This document shows, in pieces, positions 48,007-57,993 of a stretch of DNA of 64,000 nt. Below the pieces are notes generated by a model. It did no database searches, had not been told where the DNA came from, and saw nothing but the letters and a program-made list of their open reading frames with translations. This stretch comes from Lysinibacillus sp. SGAir0095. GTDB lineage: Bacteria > Bacillota > Bacilli > Bacillales_A > Planococcaceae. Each line of letters opens with the position of its first letter. The first letter of the stretch is position 1. A program made the translations under genes and the position numbers. The stretch covers positions 3,368,001 to 3,432,000 of the forward strand of contig NZ_CP028083.1 of the NCBI RefSeq assembly GCF_005491425.1, read 5' to 3'.

Positions 48007-48019
48007 TTGTTGAATAACG
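48007..48019 (-). repeat. REP-like half palindrome right of IS110
   Basis: TTGTTGAATAACG, identical to the copies at 56535-56547 and 61241-61253. It lies between two 13-bp direct repeats TATTAGCTGGTTT (47995-48007 and 48029-48041). Confidence 0.6.
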
Positions 48020-48167
48020 ATTAGCTTATATTAGCTGGTTTAATGAAATCGTACTTTACAGTAAAAATTACAAAATATTCAAAAATATGTAAAAATAGAG
48101 GGGATTTTAAAAATGAGACGAATATTTATATAGAATGATAGATTTCATGAAAGGAGAATTAATAGTA

Positions 48168-48587
48168 ATGAAGAAATTAGCATATGTTTTAGTTATTGTC
48201 CTTACAGTCATTTTTACACTTCCTACACCGACTTTTGCCGCTGCTACTAAACACTTAGGAACTGAACAAGTATACTTCCCTATTTCATCATCCGGGGAGG
48301 CAATAGTTGAAGAAACCAAATATTATTCAACTGGTGGAGATTATAGGCTGTGTTTTAGTAATATAACACCTTATAATCATCTTGGAGTAACCGTATTGGA
48401 AACTGATGAAGCAGGTAATCCGAGTGAATATGTACTTTTGGATTTATACACTGTTAATAATGCAACCTCATTTTGCACCACCTTTAATGTGGAACCATAT
48501 GTAGATGGTACAAACAATTTAGCTGAGTTAGAATTTAGATTTGAGGCAACTAAAGCTGATACTATAAATGTTGATTTTTATGACTGA
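48168..48587 (+). CDS. Secreted protein, paralogue of the 57.3-kb protein
   Basis: A 139-residue exported protein. A signal peptide (MKKLAYVLVIVLTVIFTLP, cleavage near TFAA) is followed by a small beta-rich domain with STGGDYRLCFSNI, two cysteines, and a C-terminal DGTNNLAELEFRF ... VDFYD block. The GGDYR and LAEF blocks also occur in the protein at 57251-57829, so the two form a small family. No enzyme motif is seen. ATG 48168 follows AAAGGAG at somewhat long spacing. Function unknown. Confidence 0.75.
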   Translation: MKKLAYVLVIVLTVIFTLPTPTFAAATKHLGTEQVYFPISSSGEAIVEETKYYSTGGDYRLCFSNITPYNHLGVTVLETDEAGNPSEYVLLDLYTVNNATSFCTTFNVEPYVDGTNNLAELEFRFEATKADTINVDFYD

Positions 48588-48805
48588 TTTTAATATATAT
48601 ATTTTTATAAATTAAAAATTTAAGACAATAAATATTAACAGTATACTAAATAGAACATTATTAAAGTACTGAATTAAAGTTTCAATTCAGTACTTTTTTG
48701 TTACACTATTTAATCTTATAATTATCACAAAATTAATAATAAACCTTTTTACAATTATTCATACATACAATCTTGTTTTTAAAATCAAAATATTTATTTT
48801 TTATC

Positions 48806-49789
48806 TTATAAAGGTATTTTTATACTATCTCCTACTTGAAGAGTAAGACCCGCTTGCTCATAGACAGGACCAAAAACTAATACCTGTTCTCCAAGTTCAC
48901 TTGGTACCTCGCCCTTGCTAAAAATAGGAACGATTCTTTCTCCATTAGCTATTAATAAAACACCCGATTTAGAATTATCAAAAGTATAACCATACCCATT
49001 AACTCTTTTCCTTGCAGTAAGGAATTGATATTCTAGTTGACTCATTACATGATATTGGTTTTTAATTTCATCCTGAATGTTTAAAATATCAGAACCCGTA
49101 AGAATTAATCTTGTTTCTAGTGGTGAAAATTCCATACGGATGATTTTATATGTTTGGCCTTTAAATTCAAATTCTTTGTTAATATTCACCGATTCTCTAC
49201 CTAATATAGCGGATTGATCAATATAAAAATCAAGTCCCCATAAAGCTTCTTTATATTCAGTTTTTCTTTCTTTATATATTGTTAGGTCTTCAATTTCTAA
49301 TTGAACGCTTTTACCAGCAAATTCTTTTATTGATTCAAAGGAAAGTGCTTCAAATACTTTATTCTCTTTACTATTATAATATCTGCTCCCCCATCCCACA
49401 CTCTTTAATTTCTTATGCTTACCTTGAACTATTAAATTGATTGAACTTTGTCCTTCAAACAAATCAATATAGTAATTTTCAAGACTGGTTTTATTACTCT
49501 GATAAGTTAATAAAAGTTTTGTTTCCTTATCATCAATCATTAGCATCTCAAAATTAACTTTTATATCGTTTTTTTCATCAAAAAATTCTTGAGCAAGTGC
49601 TTGTCCATAGCCTTTAATTACTCCCATTCTTACTCCTATATCATCTATATGCATACTCGAAAATATGTTATTTATTTGTCCTATTTTATCTTCAACAATA
49701 ACACTTTTACTATCAACCTTTTGAAATGTAAAACTACAAGCTATCAACAAAGTAAGTATTGATGAAACAATACGTAAAGTATTAGCCAT
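48806..49789 (-). CDS. DUF4179-like extracytoplasmic protein
   Basis: A 327-residue exported protein. A hydrophobic N-terminal segment (SSILTLLIACSFTFQ) acts as signal or anchor. The following region, with VIKGYGQALAQEFFDEK and FEMLMIDDKETKLLLTYQ, resembles the ectodomain of DUF4179/DUF5643 anti-sigma proteins. The cytoplasmic anti-sigma part that normally comes first is missing, and no sigma factor gene is nearby. It may sense or bind something at the surface. Family call is moderate. Confidence 0.65.
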   Translation of the reverse strand: MANTLRIVSSILTLLIACSFTFQKVDSKSVIVEDKIGQINNIFSSMHIDDIGVRMGVIKGYGQALAQEFFDEKNDIKVNFEMLMIDDKETKLLLTYQSNKTSLENYYIDLFEGQSSINLIVQGKHKKLKSVGWGSRYYNSKENKVFEALSFESIKEFAGKSVQLEIEDLTIYKERKTEYKEALWGLDFYIDQSAILGRESVNINKEFEFKGQTYKIIRMEFSPLETRLILTGSDILNIQDEIKNQYHVMSQLEYQFLTARKRVNGYGYTFDNSKSGVLLIANGERIVPIFSKGEVPSELGEQVLVFGPVYEQAGLTLQVGDSIKIPL

Positions 49790-50065
49790 TGTAACACCTC
49801 CTAATGAAAGTATTCCAAATGCCTATAAAATTAATACTAGGTACGAGTATAATTTTATATTTCATTATTTTAGATAAACCAAAATTTTGTTCCTTCAAAT
49901 AAAATAAATTGCTTAAAAATAAGAGCTGTTGCATAAAATTGCGTTAAAATGGATTCTTTTTATATTTTTTAAAGTAATGATTTTAACTAGAGGATACTTA
50001 TTTGCAAACGAGAATTAATACTCTTGAATTACGTCGATATTAGTTCAAAACAAACAAATCCATTT

Positions 50066-50473
50066 CTACTTTTTTACTGTTTGTATTATAAATTCAACTT
50101 CATTCTCTTTATTCAATAGCGATATAGTTTTAGCTTTTTCAATAATTTCCAAATAATGTTCCTCAATTTCCTTTGTATTTTTAGGTTTATCTGTCAATAC
50201 ATCAATATAAATATAACGCTTTGGAAATTTATTAATATCCAACCTAATTGCTGAAATTTGTGTTTCTGTATCAGTATTGTTTTCTTCAATAAAAGACACT
50301 AATTTTAAATTTATTTCCTTAAACTCATTCATTGTTTCTTTCGCTACAAGTTTACCTCCAACTTCAACAACCTCCTCCATCTTGTTATTTTTCACCTGGA
50401 CATTTATGAAATGTATAATACCCACCAATGTAATAAATGTTAAAGCAACAAAAAAAATCTTATTTTTTTTCAT
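50066..50473 (-). CDS. Membrane-anchored hypothetical protein
   Basis: 135 residues. A single N-terminal membrane helix (IFFVALTFITLVGIIHFI) is followed by a charged external domain of about 110 residues, with FPKRYIYIDVLTDKP. AGGAGGTG lies before ATG 50473, which I prefer to an upstream ATG at 50515. Family not recognised. It lies among other exported proteins of the island. Confidence 0.7.
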   Translation of the reverse strand: MKKNKIFFVALTFITLVGIIHFINVQVKNNKMEEVVEVGGKLVAKETMNEFKEINLKLVSFIEENNTDTETQISAIRLDINKFPKRYIYIDVLTDKPKNTKEIEEHYLEIIEKAKTISLLNKENEVEFIIQTVKK

Positions 50474-50616
50474 TTGAACACACCTCCTAGTAGAGGGTAT
50501 GTCTAAATTCTTCAAAACATTAACCTATATATCTAAGTACGGTATTCAACAATCTGGCCCTTTTGTGGAATAATAAATTCATTTGAATAGCTCTAAACAC
50601 CTTCCAAACATTGATG

Positions 50617-51648
50617 TTATTGCATTGTTGATTTTATAGACCATTTATAAACAGTGTCTCCAAAGGAGCGAATATCTTTGAGATAGTCGTATCCTTCTGG
50701 TGAACCATATCGGTTGAACATTCTTACTGCTACTACGTTTTCCTCTGGAATGACGAGCAGAGCCACATTTGTATAACCGAGTAATTGATAGGAGCCTTTA
50801 GGAACTGTATCCCCTATTTGATTAAAGTTATGGTTTGTGTCTTTAACAAACCATAAAAATCCGTTCTTATGAATAGGAAGTCTTGGGTTGGGCGTCTGAA
50901 TGGATGTTGCCATTTGAATGATTTCTCTAGGAATAAGTTGTTTTCCTCCCCATTTTCCTTCTGTTAAATGAATGTAACCCCATAGGGCAAGCTCTTGTGC
51001 AGACACATACATATTCATTCCTGAACCATCTACTACATCTGTCTCAGTCCAAATGATGTCATCTGCATCTCTTAAAGTGTTTGCAATTTTTAAATGAGGC
51101 TGACTCATCTTAATCCATTCTGTTGATTGGAAGGCAAGTGGCTCAAAGACTTGCTCATTTACAATATCGGCAACAGATCGTCCCGTTGTTTTTTTGATAA
51201 TAGTTGTCAACAAATCAATACTGGGACCTCTATATGCCCATGATTCACCGGGTTTATATTCACTTATTAATTTACCATTTTCTATTTTTAATCCATGGGT
51301 GTGAGTTAATAAATGACGAATGGTTACACCTTCGTATGCTGACAAATGAGAGTCTTCAACAAACTGTCGAATCGAATCATCAATGGAAAAGTAGCCATTG
51401 TATATAGCGTAAGCAGCAGCAAAACCTATATAAGCTTTTCTTACAGAGGCAATGTGGAATTGAGTGTCTGATTTCACATCTCTAGCATGTATATCATTCG
51501 ACTGTTTACCAAAATAAGATTCTGTTACGACTTTGTCGTTTTGAATAATATATAAAGCGCCTCCGCTGGAACCCATCTTTTCTGCACTTTCTTTTACATG
51601 AGTATGTACTCCTTCAAACGTGTTTGTGTAATCTTTTTCTAATATCAA
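50617..51648 (-). CDS. Serine hydrolase of the beta-lactamase/PBP4* fold
   Basis: A cytoplasm-style (no signal peptide) class C beta-lactamase-like hydrolase of about 343 residues. The nucleophile motif SVRK is at residues 68-71 (TTG start), in HIASVRKAYIG. The second motif region reads AYRGPS where YxN is usual, so the asparagine is replaced. A third motif (HTG/KTG type) is not clear near KGSYQLLGY. The family includes esterases and peptidases, and beta-lactam resistance should not be assumed. TTG 51648 follows AGGAGAG by 8 nt. Longer starts run into intron B, whose 3' end lies only about 20 bp upstream. Confidence 0.85.
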   Translation of the reverse strand: MILEKDYTNTFEGVHTHVKESAEKMGSSGGALYIIQNDKVVTESYFGKQSNDIHARDVKSDTQFHIASVRKAYIGFAAAYAIYNGYFSIDDSIRQFVEDSHLSAYEGVTIRHLLTHTHGLKIENGKLISEYKPGESWAYRGPSIDLLTTIIKKTTGRSVADIVNEQVFEPLAFQSTEWIKMSQPHLKIANTLRDADDIIWTETDVVDGSGMNMYVSAQELALWGYIHLTEGKWGGKQLIPREIIQMATSIQTPNPRLPIHKNGFLWFVKDTNHNFNQIGDTVPKGSYQLLGYTNVALLVIPEENVVAVRMFNRYGSPEGYDYLKDIRSFGDTVYKWSIKSTMQ

Positions 51649-51667
51649 TTTAATCACTCTCCTATAA

Positions 51668-53554
51668 AAATCGAGTAGGAGACTAACCATTATTTGGCTA
51701 GTCGACCTCTCACACCACCGTACGTACGGTTCCGTATACGGCGGTTCAACCTTTTAAGTATCGTTGCTCATAAAGTAAGGAGATGTCTTTTAGTTTCCAC
51801 TTTATGAGCCTATCTTTTGTTATTGCTCGTTGGAGGATTTCACTTCGTGATATTCTCCAATATCCCTTACGGGAGTTTGCTAATTTCATTGCGTCATCAT
51901 GGTTAGTTCCATATTTACGAAGCATCTTATATTTAGTCTTTGGTTTCTTCCATCTCTTCCATATGAGTTGTCTTAATCGATGGTTTAACCATTTCTGAGT
52001 TTCAAAAATGAATTTCTTCATTCTTGAGATCCCGTAGTAATTAATCCATCCAGTTGTGATTTGATTAATTTTCTTTACTATTTCCTCAAAAGTTCCACTC
52101 ATTTTCCGGCTTGTATTCTTCTTTAACTTGTCTTTGAATCGTTGCTTGGCCGACTTACTTGGTCGGCATCCGACTTTCCCATTAAATTTTGAATATTAAA
52201 GCCGAGGAATGTTGCTGATGTTGCACCACAAACCTTACTTTTCTTTTGGTTAATTGTTAAATGTAGGTCATCCTCGATGTATTTCTTGATACTTTCCATT
52301 ACCCGCTCCCCAGCTCGAACACTTTTCACATAGATGACGAAATCATCCGCATACCTAATAAAACGATGTTCTCTCTTTTCTAATTCTCTATCTAGTTTAT
52401 TTAAATAGACATTTGCTAAAATAGGAGACAAAGGTCCACCTTGCGGAGCACCATCTTTCGTTTCGATATAGATATCTCGGTCAAGAATACCTGAACGAAG
52501 GAATTTCCATATTAATTTTAAAACAATTTTATCTGATATGAATTCTTCTAAATACGCTCTTAACCTTTGATGATGTATTGTGTCGAAGTAACTTTTCAAA
52601 TCACAGTCTACTACAACTCGATAACCTTCTTCGTAATATTGTTGTGCTGATTTAATAGCTTGGTGGGCGTTTCTGCCCTTCCGAAATCCAAAACTATATT
52701 CTGAAAAGTGTGGGTCTATAATCGGTTCAATTACTTGAAGAATAGCTTGTTGGACGACTCTATCTAAAACGCAAGGTATTCCTAGATATCGTTTAGAACC
52801 GTCCGGTTTTGGTATGGCAACTCTTTTGACTGGTTGAGGTTGGTAAGTTCCATCTTTTAGCTTCCTTTTAAGAGGTTCGTAGTATTTCTTCATGTGTGAC
52901 TTTAATTGTACTACTGTAATTCCATCAACCCCTGGTGCACCATTATTTGCTTTTACTTTCTTGTATGCTCTCCAGAGATTGTTATTTGCAATGACTTTAT
53001 CGATTAAATTGATACCATCCTGTTCTTTCATATCCATATTGATATTCCTACGCACTCCTATTTACCCTTTAGTTTCCAACTTATCTCTTAACAGGTAGCC
53101 ATCTTTCGGACTTTACCACGATGTTTTCTGCGATTATACGGAATATCTATACCTCCTTGTTTTCCAAGATTTAAGATTGTTCAGTCCTTCATTTCCGAAA
53201 AGAAACTACTATGACGTCTGCTGACTTCTCATAATTCATCAAGTTATCACTAAATTGATTGTTAATTGAATAACCCTCATGAGACCTCCCCGGGTAAGAG
53301 TAATAACCTTCTTCTCATGTAACTGCTATATTTACTGTACGGGATTTGGGCAGTATTGGACTTCGTTTTGTAATGCAAACTCGTCCGTCCCGATTCAGCC
53401 TTGTATATAGTTTCTGTTCGTCAGTTCAAGAATTTGCGTCCGGCTTCCTTCAGATTCCGCGTCACCACGGACACCCTTGCCATTCGCTAACAGTTCCTAC
53501 TGCCAAGCCTGTAGTGGACTTTCACCACCAAGTTATTACCCATGCCGGGCGCAC
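51668..53554 (-). mobile_element. Group II intron B, class C, about 1.89 kb
   Basis: Minus-strand 5' end GTGCGCCCGGC at 53554 follows directly on a terminator hairpin and its T-run. The 3' end (CTACTCGATTT) lies near 51668, preceded by a domain V-like hairpin at about 51715-51750. Its maturase is frameshifted. The layout and boundary motifs match intron A. Confidence 0.85.
51746..53037 (-). pseudogene. ltrA: Frameshifted class C intron reverse transcriptase/maturase
   Basis: The N-terminal part (53037 to about 52175) holds the reverse transcriptase domain with APQGGPLSPILAN and FIRYADDFVIYVKS. After FLGFNIQNLMGK the frame is lost. The maturase domain continues in another frame to 51746 (GCRPSKSAKQRF through GTFEEIVKKINQIT). 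One missing base in the GGGAAAG run near 52178-52184 explains the break. The intron could move only with help from another copy. ATG 53037 has AGGAA upstream. Confidence 0.88.
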
Positions 53555-53556
53555 AT

Positions 53557-53585
53557 TAAAAAATGCCCCCAATATAATTGGAGGC
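53557..53585 (-). terminator. Terminator hairpin, 5' exon of intron B
   Basis: On the minus strand GCCTCCAATTATATTGGGGGC forms a stem followed by ATTTTTTAAT, and the intron starts there. No gene ends just upstream, so it may be a leader attenuator for the serine hydrolase gene. Confidence 0.8.
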
Positions 53586-53590
53586 ACTGT

Positions 53591-53887
53591 GCAACATTAC
53601 TGTTTTTAACCATTAAGGACACCAACACAAGTTATTTCACTTACGTCACCTGTATAACTATTATAATCATAGTATAATTTAAAAATTTTAGAAATAATCA
53701 GTTTTTTTAATTTTGAACATCATTTACATCCTAGTCTATTTCTTTCAGTTAACCTTAACCGGCCCTGTTCGTCTAAATGTAATCCTTCACCTCGACTACA
53801 TTACATAAATAATTTGTTTTATCTTGCTCCACAATCTAGCCCAATTCATGAAGAAAGAACCTCTCCTTATTTAAGGAAAGTTGGCAA
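53591..53887. other. Short region between introns B and C
   Basis: No gene. On the minus strand a TATAAT-like hexamer (53660-53665) lies about 75 bp before the terminator hairpin, but no good -35 is seen. CCACAATCTAGCCCAAT (near 53830-53846) resembles the REP-like motif. Confidence 0.4.
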
Positions 53888-56526
53888 TAGGTAAGCATTT
53901 GATGTTATCTCCAGCTTTTCCCCTGCTCCACACGGAACGTGATAGTTTCCCATCATTCCGCGTTCCATCTAGCGATGGTTTTGTTAATTATAAGTTTCAA
54001 GTTACTCTTAGTGATTTGGGTTATTCGATTAGTTGTAACTCACATTTCTTCCGATATTTATTAATATTTTCAAGCATCGGTTGTGTGATACCCAAACTCT
54101 TCATGAGTGTGTTTATCTTAGATGTGTCTGTCATATGGATTAATTTATGAACATCTTTATGGAGGATCCGTAAGTTATTGAACTTGTCATTTCCTCCTAG
54201 ATGCAGAGGAATAAAGTGGTGACAGTGCACCTCTTGTGCTTGAAGGAATATACCTGTAATTTCACAGTTTCCTTTTTTCATACTGTATCGACTAATCCGG
54301 TTATCCATATATTCGACACTTCGTGTTAGAATCTTCGATTCCATCAGTAGGGCTATTTCTTGCTTGATATTTTTGTGTAGATTTTTATGAATCTGCCCTC
54401 GTCCTTCTGCCGTGAATGGAGTAAGGCTTTGAGTAAAGCAAATAGTATTCTTTGTCTGCACATTTGCTAGTGGATAAAGATAAATATCAGCAATTTTAAA
54501 TGTTTTACATCCCACGCTGTAAAATTTCTTATAAGATGGGGGTGGATTCGTTGGATGTGCATACTTCCCGATTGACCTAAGACGATTGTACATCATTGCA
54601 CTGATTTCATAGGCAAGACGTGAGAACGCTAAGTTGACGTGTGTCGCTCTATTAAAGTAATTATGTAACCCTAATACAAAGCTATTGAAACGCATAACGT
54701 TTTGAATGGTTGGTGAAGAACGAAGTTCTTTTACTCGTTTCTTCGCTTCAGCTTTTATCTTCTGTATCTTTTCGGGACGAACAAAAGTGTGGGCCACTCG
54801 CTTTTCACCTTTTCTATTTGCGCGAATGGTAAAACCAAGAAAGGCTGATTCATTTTTACGTAGGTTAATAATCTTCGATTTTTCTGGTGAAATATCGAGT
54901 TTTAGCCGTTCTTTAAGAAATAGCTTTACAGCATGAAACCACCTTTCGGCGGTTTTTGCATCTCGACAGAGAATTTTAAAGTCATCAGCATAACGAACTA
55001 AATATCCTTCTTTCAATTGGGTTTTCTTTTTAGCAAGGAGTTGACCTTCTCTTGTCTTGAGTGGTTTATGTAGGGGGAACAACTCCCATTGCTTGGCTAC
55101 CCATTGATCTAATTCATTTAATACAATGTTTGATAGTAGTGGTGAGAGCAGCCCACCTTGTGGAGAGCCTTTTGAGGGTACACCTTCTCCATCAATCTCT
55201 GATTTTAGCATTTTGGCTATACATGCAAGGACTTGCCTGTCTCTAATACCTAAATTCCAAAGTTGTTTAATCAGTAGGGTGTGATTGATATTGTCAAAAA
55301 AGCCTTTAATATCAATGTCCACAACGTAGTGGAGTTGTGACTGATTGACTAGGTATTGGATTCTGGCCATTGCATGATGAGTAGACCTTAACGGTCTAAA
55401 TCCATAACTATGATTGAAGAAATGGGCTTCTGCTATTGGTTCTAATACTTGTTTGAAACACTGTTGAATAATTCTATCGAGGATACATGGAATGCCGAGT
55501 GGTCTCATTTTGCCATTATGTTTTTCTATTAGCTTCCTTCTTACTTTCTTCGGGCGATAATTCTTGAGCTGTTTTCGTATTTCTTCTATTAAATCGTTCT
55601 CAGTATATTTCTCAATATCTAAAATGGTTTTCCCATCTGTACCTGGGGTTTTGGAGCCTTTATTTGACTTGATTATGCGATACGCCAATAAAATATTATT
55701 CCTCGACGTGATGATGCCGTATAAATGGTGGAATGTTTCTTTATTATTAGCTCGCTTATGTAAGTCTGTATATGTTTCGGTCATACCATAATAATCCCAA
55801 TATCGTAGAGCTTGCACTGTGGCATCATTCCTTCATGAAGTGATGTTCCCACATTCTTACCCGACCGGTGCAATACACATTTGAAAAATAATTATAACTA
55901 CCACTAGACTTGGGGCTGTTCCTCCACCTACATTACAAAGGCTTCGTCAGTCGTACCCCTACCCTCACAAGGATAAATGCATTTCGATTAAATTCTTATA
56001 GCAAACGTTTCAGGTGACAGCCTTCATTACAACGTTCCTTACTTTCCAAGTACCTTACAACGTAGCTATCCATTCTTAACGTAGGTGCTTCCTTTAAGCC
56101 TGTGAACTAGATACCGCCATTGTCCGGTATAGTGTATTTCAGAGGGCGCATTTTTACTCCACACCATTCACCCCATCGTAAGATGGTACTTGCGTTTCCG
56201 CATGCTCAATCTATAGACCCTTACCTTCGGAAGTTTGTCAGTTCTTTTATGATAGAACTATTCTCACCATATCAAGTTTTTCAGCCGTGCGGCATATCCG
56301 TTGGCATACCTTCTCTAAAGGAGTGGCTACAGCCTTCGTTCTGCCGAATCTACCTGTGCTTCACACCCTATAACCTGTCAGTCATAACGCATGCAGGAGT
56401 ATTGACGGGATAGTTTCAGAAAACATGGTTTCTTCATTCCTATCCTCCGCTATAAAGTTAAGATTTTGCCGTGCAAACTCTCCTGTATTTCACGTAGTGA
56501 AACGCTTATAACAGAACTTGTCGCGC
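53888..56526 (-). mobile_element. Group II intron C, chloroplast-like class, about 2.64 kb
   Basis: Minus-strand 5' end GCGCGACAAG near 56526, resembling GUGCGACAAG starts. The 3' end is near GCTTACCTAT at about 53888, preceded by a domain V hairpin (about 53930-53970). It encodes an HNH-bearing maturase. The 5' exon carries the REP-like motif. Both ends are accurate to a few bases only. Confidence 0.8.
54021..55817 (-). CDS. ltrA: Group II intron reverse transcriptase/maturase with HNH endonuclease
   Basis: A 598-residue intron-encoded protein of the chloroplast-like class. The reverse transcriptase domain has SPQGGLLSPLLSN and LVRYADDFKILCR. The maturase domain spans about 380-480. The C-terminal HNH nuclease has CEITG, HCHHFIPLHLGG and NLRILHKDVHKLIH. 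The endonuclease lets the intron cut the second DNA strand during homing. The frame is intact from GTG 55817, so this is the only complete maturase of the three in the island. Confidence 0.94.
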   Translation of the reverse strand: MQALRYWDYYGMTETYTDLHKRANNKETFHHLYGIITSRNNILLAYRIIKSNKGSKTPGTDGKTILDIEKYTENDLIEEIRKQLKNYRPKKVRRKLIEKHNGKMRPLGIPCILDRIIQQCFKQVLEPIAEAHFFNHSYGFRPLRSTHHAMARIQYLVNQSQLHYVVDIDIKGFFDNINHTLLIKQLWNLGIRDRQVLACIAKMLKSEIDGEGVPSKGSPQGGLLSPLLSNIVLNELDQWVAKQWELFPLHKPLKTREGQLLAKKKTQLKEGYLVRYADDFKILCRDAKTAERWFHAVKLFLKERLKLDISPEKSKIINLRKNESAFLGFTIRANRKGEKRVAHTFVRPEKIQKIKAEAKKRVKELRSSPTIQNVMRFNSFVLGLHNYFNRATHVNLAFSRLAYEISAMMYNRLRSIGKYAHPTNPPPSYKKFYSVGCKTFKIADIYLYPLANVQTKNTICFTQSLTPFTAEGRGQIHKNLHKNIKQEIALLMESKILTRSVEYMDNRISRYSMKKGNCEITGIFLQAQEVHCHHFIPLHLGGNDKFNNLRILHKDVHKLIHMTDTSKINTLMKSLGITQPMLENINKYRKKCELQLIE

Positions 56527-56527
56527 G

Positions 56528-56547
56528 CGCCCGATTGTTGAATAACG
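56528..56547 (-). repeat. REP-like motif at the 5' exon of intron C
   Basis: CGCCCGATTGTTGAATAACG on the plus strand. It matches 48007-48019 and 61241-61253 and, inverted, 46368-46390. Confidence 0.6.
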
Positions 56548-56652
56548 ATTTGTTTAAAAGAACTAATTTTTGGTTCCTTTTTCTTGAAAGTCATTTATTA
56601 ATATCTATATTCAGGCAAAAAATTCCCATTGAGAAAATTGGAATCCTTTTTA

Positions 56653-57090
56653 TTATTTAATATTTACATCAAAGACATATGAAATATTCCCTTCATCCCA
56701 CTTTGCATTAACTTCATAAATATAATACCCCTCATTTGTAGGAAGGGTGATTTCATCTTCTCTAATATCTATAGAATTAATGATCCCGTCTTCACCTTCC
56801 TCGCTCATTTTTAACGAAAGAGGGCTTTCATCAAATTCAATTTTTATTTTAGTACCTTTCTCCAACTCTAACGTATCAAATTCATCTGCTAACCCTTTTT
56901 TATCTAAAAGGCTTTTTTTATTAGCTTCAAAATCCTCTTCAACCCACCCGAAATCTCCTATTATCATTGTATATTCTTTATTATCACTAACAACTTTGCC
57001 TTCTATTGGTTCAAACGTATCAAAAGAAGATAAAACATTACATCCAGATATACAAATAACTGAAAATATCAAAATAAGAATTTTTTTCAT
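56653..57090 (-). CDS. Small lipoprotein
   Basis: 145 residues. The signal peptide ends in the lipobox CISGC (cysteine 17), so it is lipid-anchored at the outer face of the membrane. The mature part is acidic and beta-rich, ending YIYEVNAKWDEGNISYVFDV, which looks like an Ig-like fold. AGGAGGAAG precedes ATG 57090. Family not recognised. It is divergently transcribed from the secreted-protein gene at 57251. Confidence 0.8.
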   Translation of the reverse strand: MKKILILIFSVICISGCNVLSSFDTFEPIEGKVVSDNKEYTMIIGDFGWVEEDFEANKKSLLDKKGLADEFDTLELEKGTKIKIEFDESPLSLKMSEEGEDGIINSIDIREDEITLPTNEGYYIYEVNAKWDEGNISYVFDVNIK

Positions 57091-57250
57091 ACTTCTTCCT
57101 CCTATATATCACTATAAGTACTCCTCTAAAGATTTAATTCATTTTAACAAAAAATAACTATTAACTATAAATTGTATTAAATGTTTTACAATTTATTACA
57201 ATCGCAATACATTATTGTATAATTTTCCCATAAACTATAGGAGGTTGGAT

Positions 57251-57829
57251 ATGAGAAAATTATTCTTAGGATTTCTCTTAATGGGAGGCAGTTTTTTATT
57301 TTATGATGAGGTAGATGCAGCCGAATTAAGTAATTCGACTGAAGAACAGCAAGTAGCACAAACTGAAGCAGAAGTAGAAACGATTTATTTTACTGAAGAT
57401 CAAGATATTTTAATAACTGATGATGTCATTATTAGAAGACTCTCTGATTCACCAAGTGTCGAAATGGCTAATTTATCATTAAAAAGGAACTATATTAATA
57501 CAGGTATTTCACTTCTAGGTGCTGGAGAATGGGACCTAATTGGCGACGAATTTGTTGGAAGTAAATCTAGTATTTATCCATCCCATGGGGGAGATTACCG
57601 CGTATCTCTCGTTCAATCTAAGTATGGTCCTTATCTATACTCTTTAAGAGAACATGATACTTTAATTGATACTACTGTAAAAAATTTCAATTTTTCTGGT
57701 GCAGGTGTTTTTGAAATGATATTCCCTAATATTTCAGGATATTGTGACGGGGATGATGGGCTAGCTGAATTTTTCATTTATAAATCTACTATGCAATCTA
57801 CAGCAGACTATATATCTTTTTGGGATTAA
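57251..57829 (+). CDS. Secreted protein, paralogue of the 48.2-kb protein
   Basis: 192 residues from ATG 57251, which follows ATAGGAGG closely. A signal peptide (MRKLFLGFLLMGGSFLF, cleavage near VDAAE) precedes an acidic linker. The C-terminal domain has SHGGDYRVSLVQSK and DGDDGLAEFFIYKS ... ISFWD. These blocks align with the secreted protein at 48168-48587 in order and spacing. It has an extra N-terminal region of about 60 residues. No known enzyme motif. Function unknown. Confidence 0.78.
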   Translation: MRKLFLGFLLMGGSFLFYDEVDAAELSNSTEEQQVAQTEAEVETIYFTEDQDILITDDVIIRRLSDSPSVEMANLSLKRNYINTGISLLGAGEWDLIGDEFVGSKSSIYPSHGGDYRVSLVQSKYGPYLYSLREHDTLIDTTVKNFNFSGAGVFEMIFPNISGYCDGDDGLAEFFIYKSTMQSTADYISFWD

Positions 57830-57993
57830 TTGGAATATTAATAGTCACAATTCTACTATTGTTTTATAAAAATAAGAAGGGGCTTACTTTTATATAGATG
57901 AGTAAGCCTCTTTTACTATTGAAGAAAGGATTTATATCGAGTTGTATTCTAATAACTTAACCTATTGCTAAGTGATCAAGCTAATAAGTTCTA

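Noticed and set aside
50617..51648. Calling the serine hydrolase an antibiotic-resistance beta-lactamase
   Set aside because: Only the SxxK motif is clear. The YxN asparagine is replaced, the third motif is not evident and no signal peptide is present.
51649..51690. Longer serine hydrolase start at ATG 51690
   Set aside because: This start lies inside domain VI of intron B and lacks a ribosome site. TTG 51648 follows AGGAGAG.
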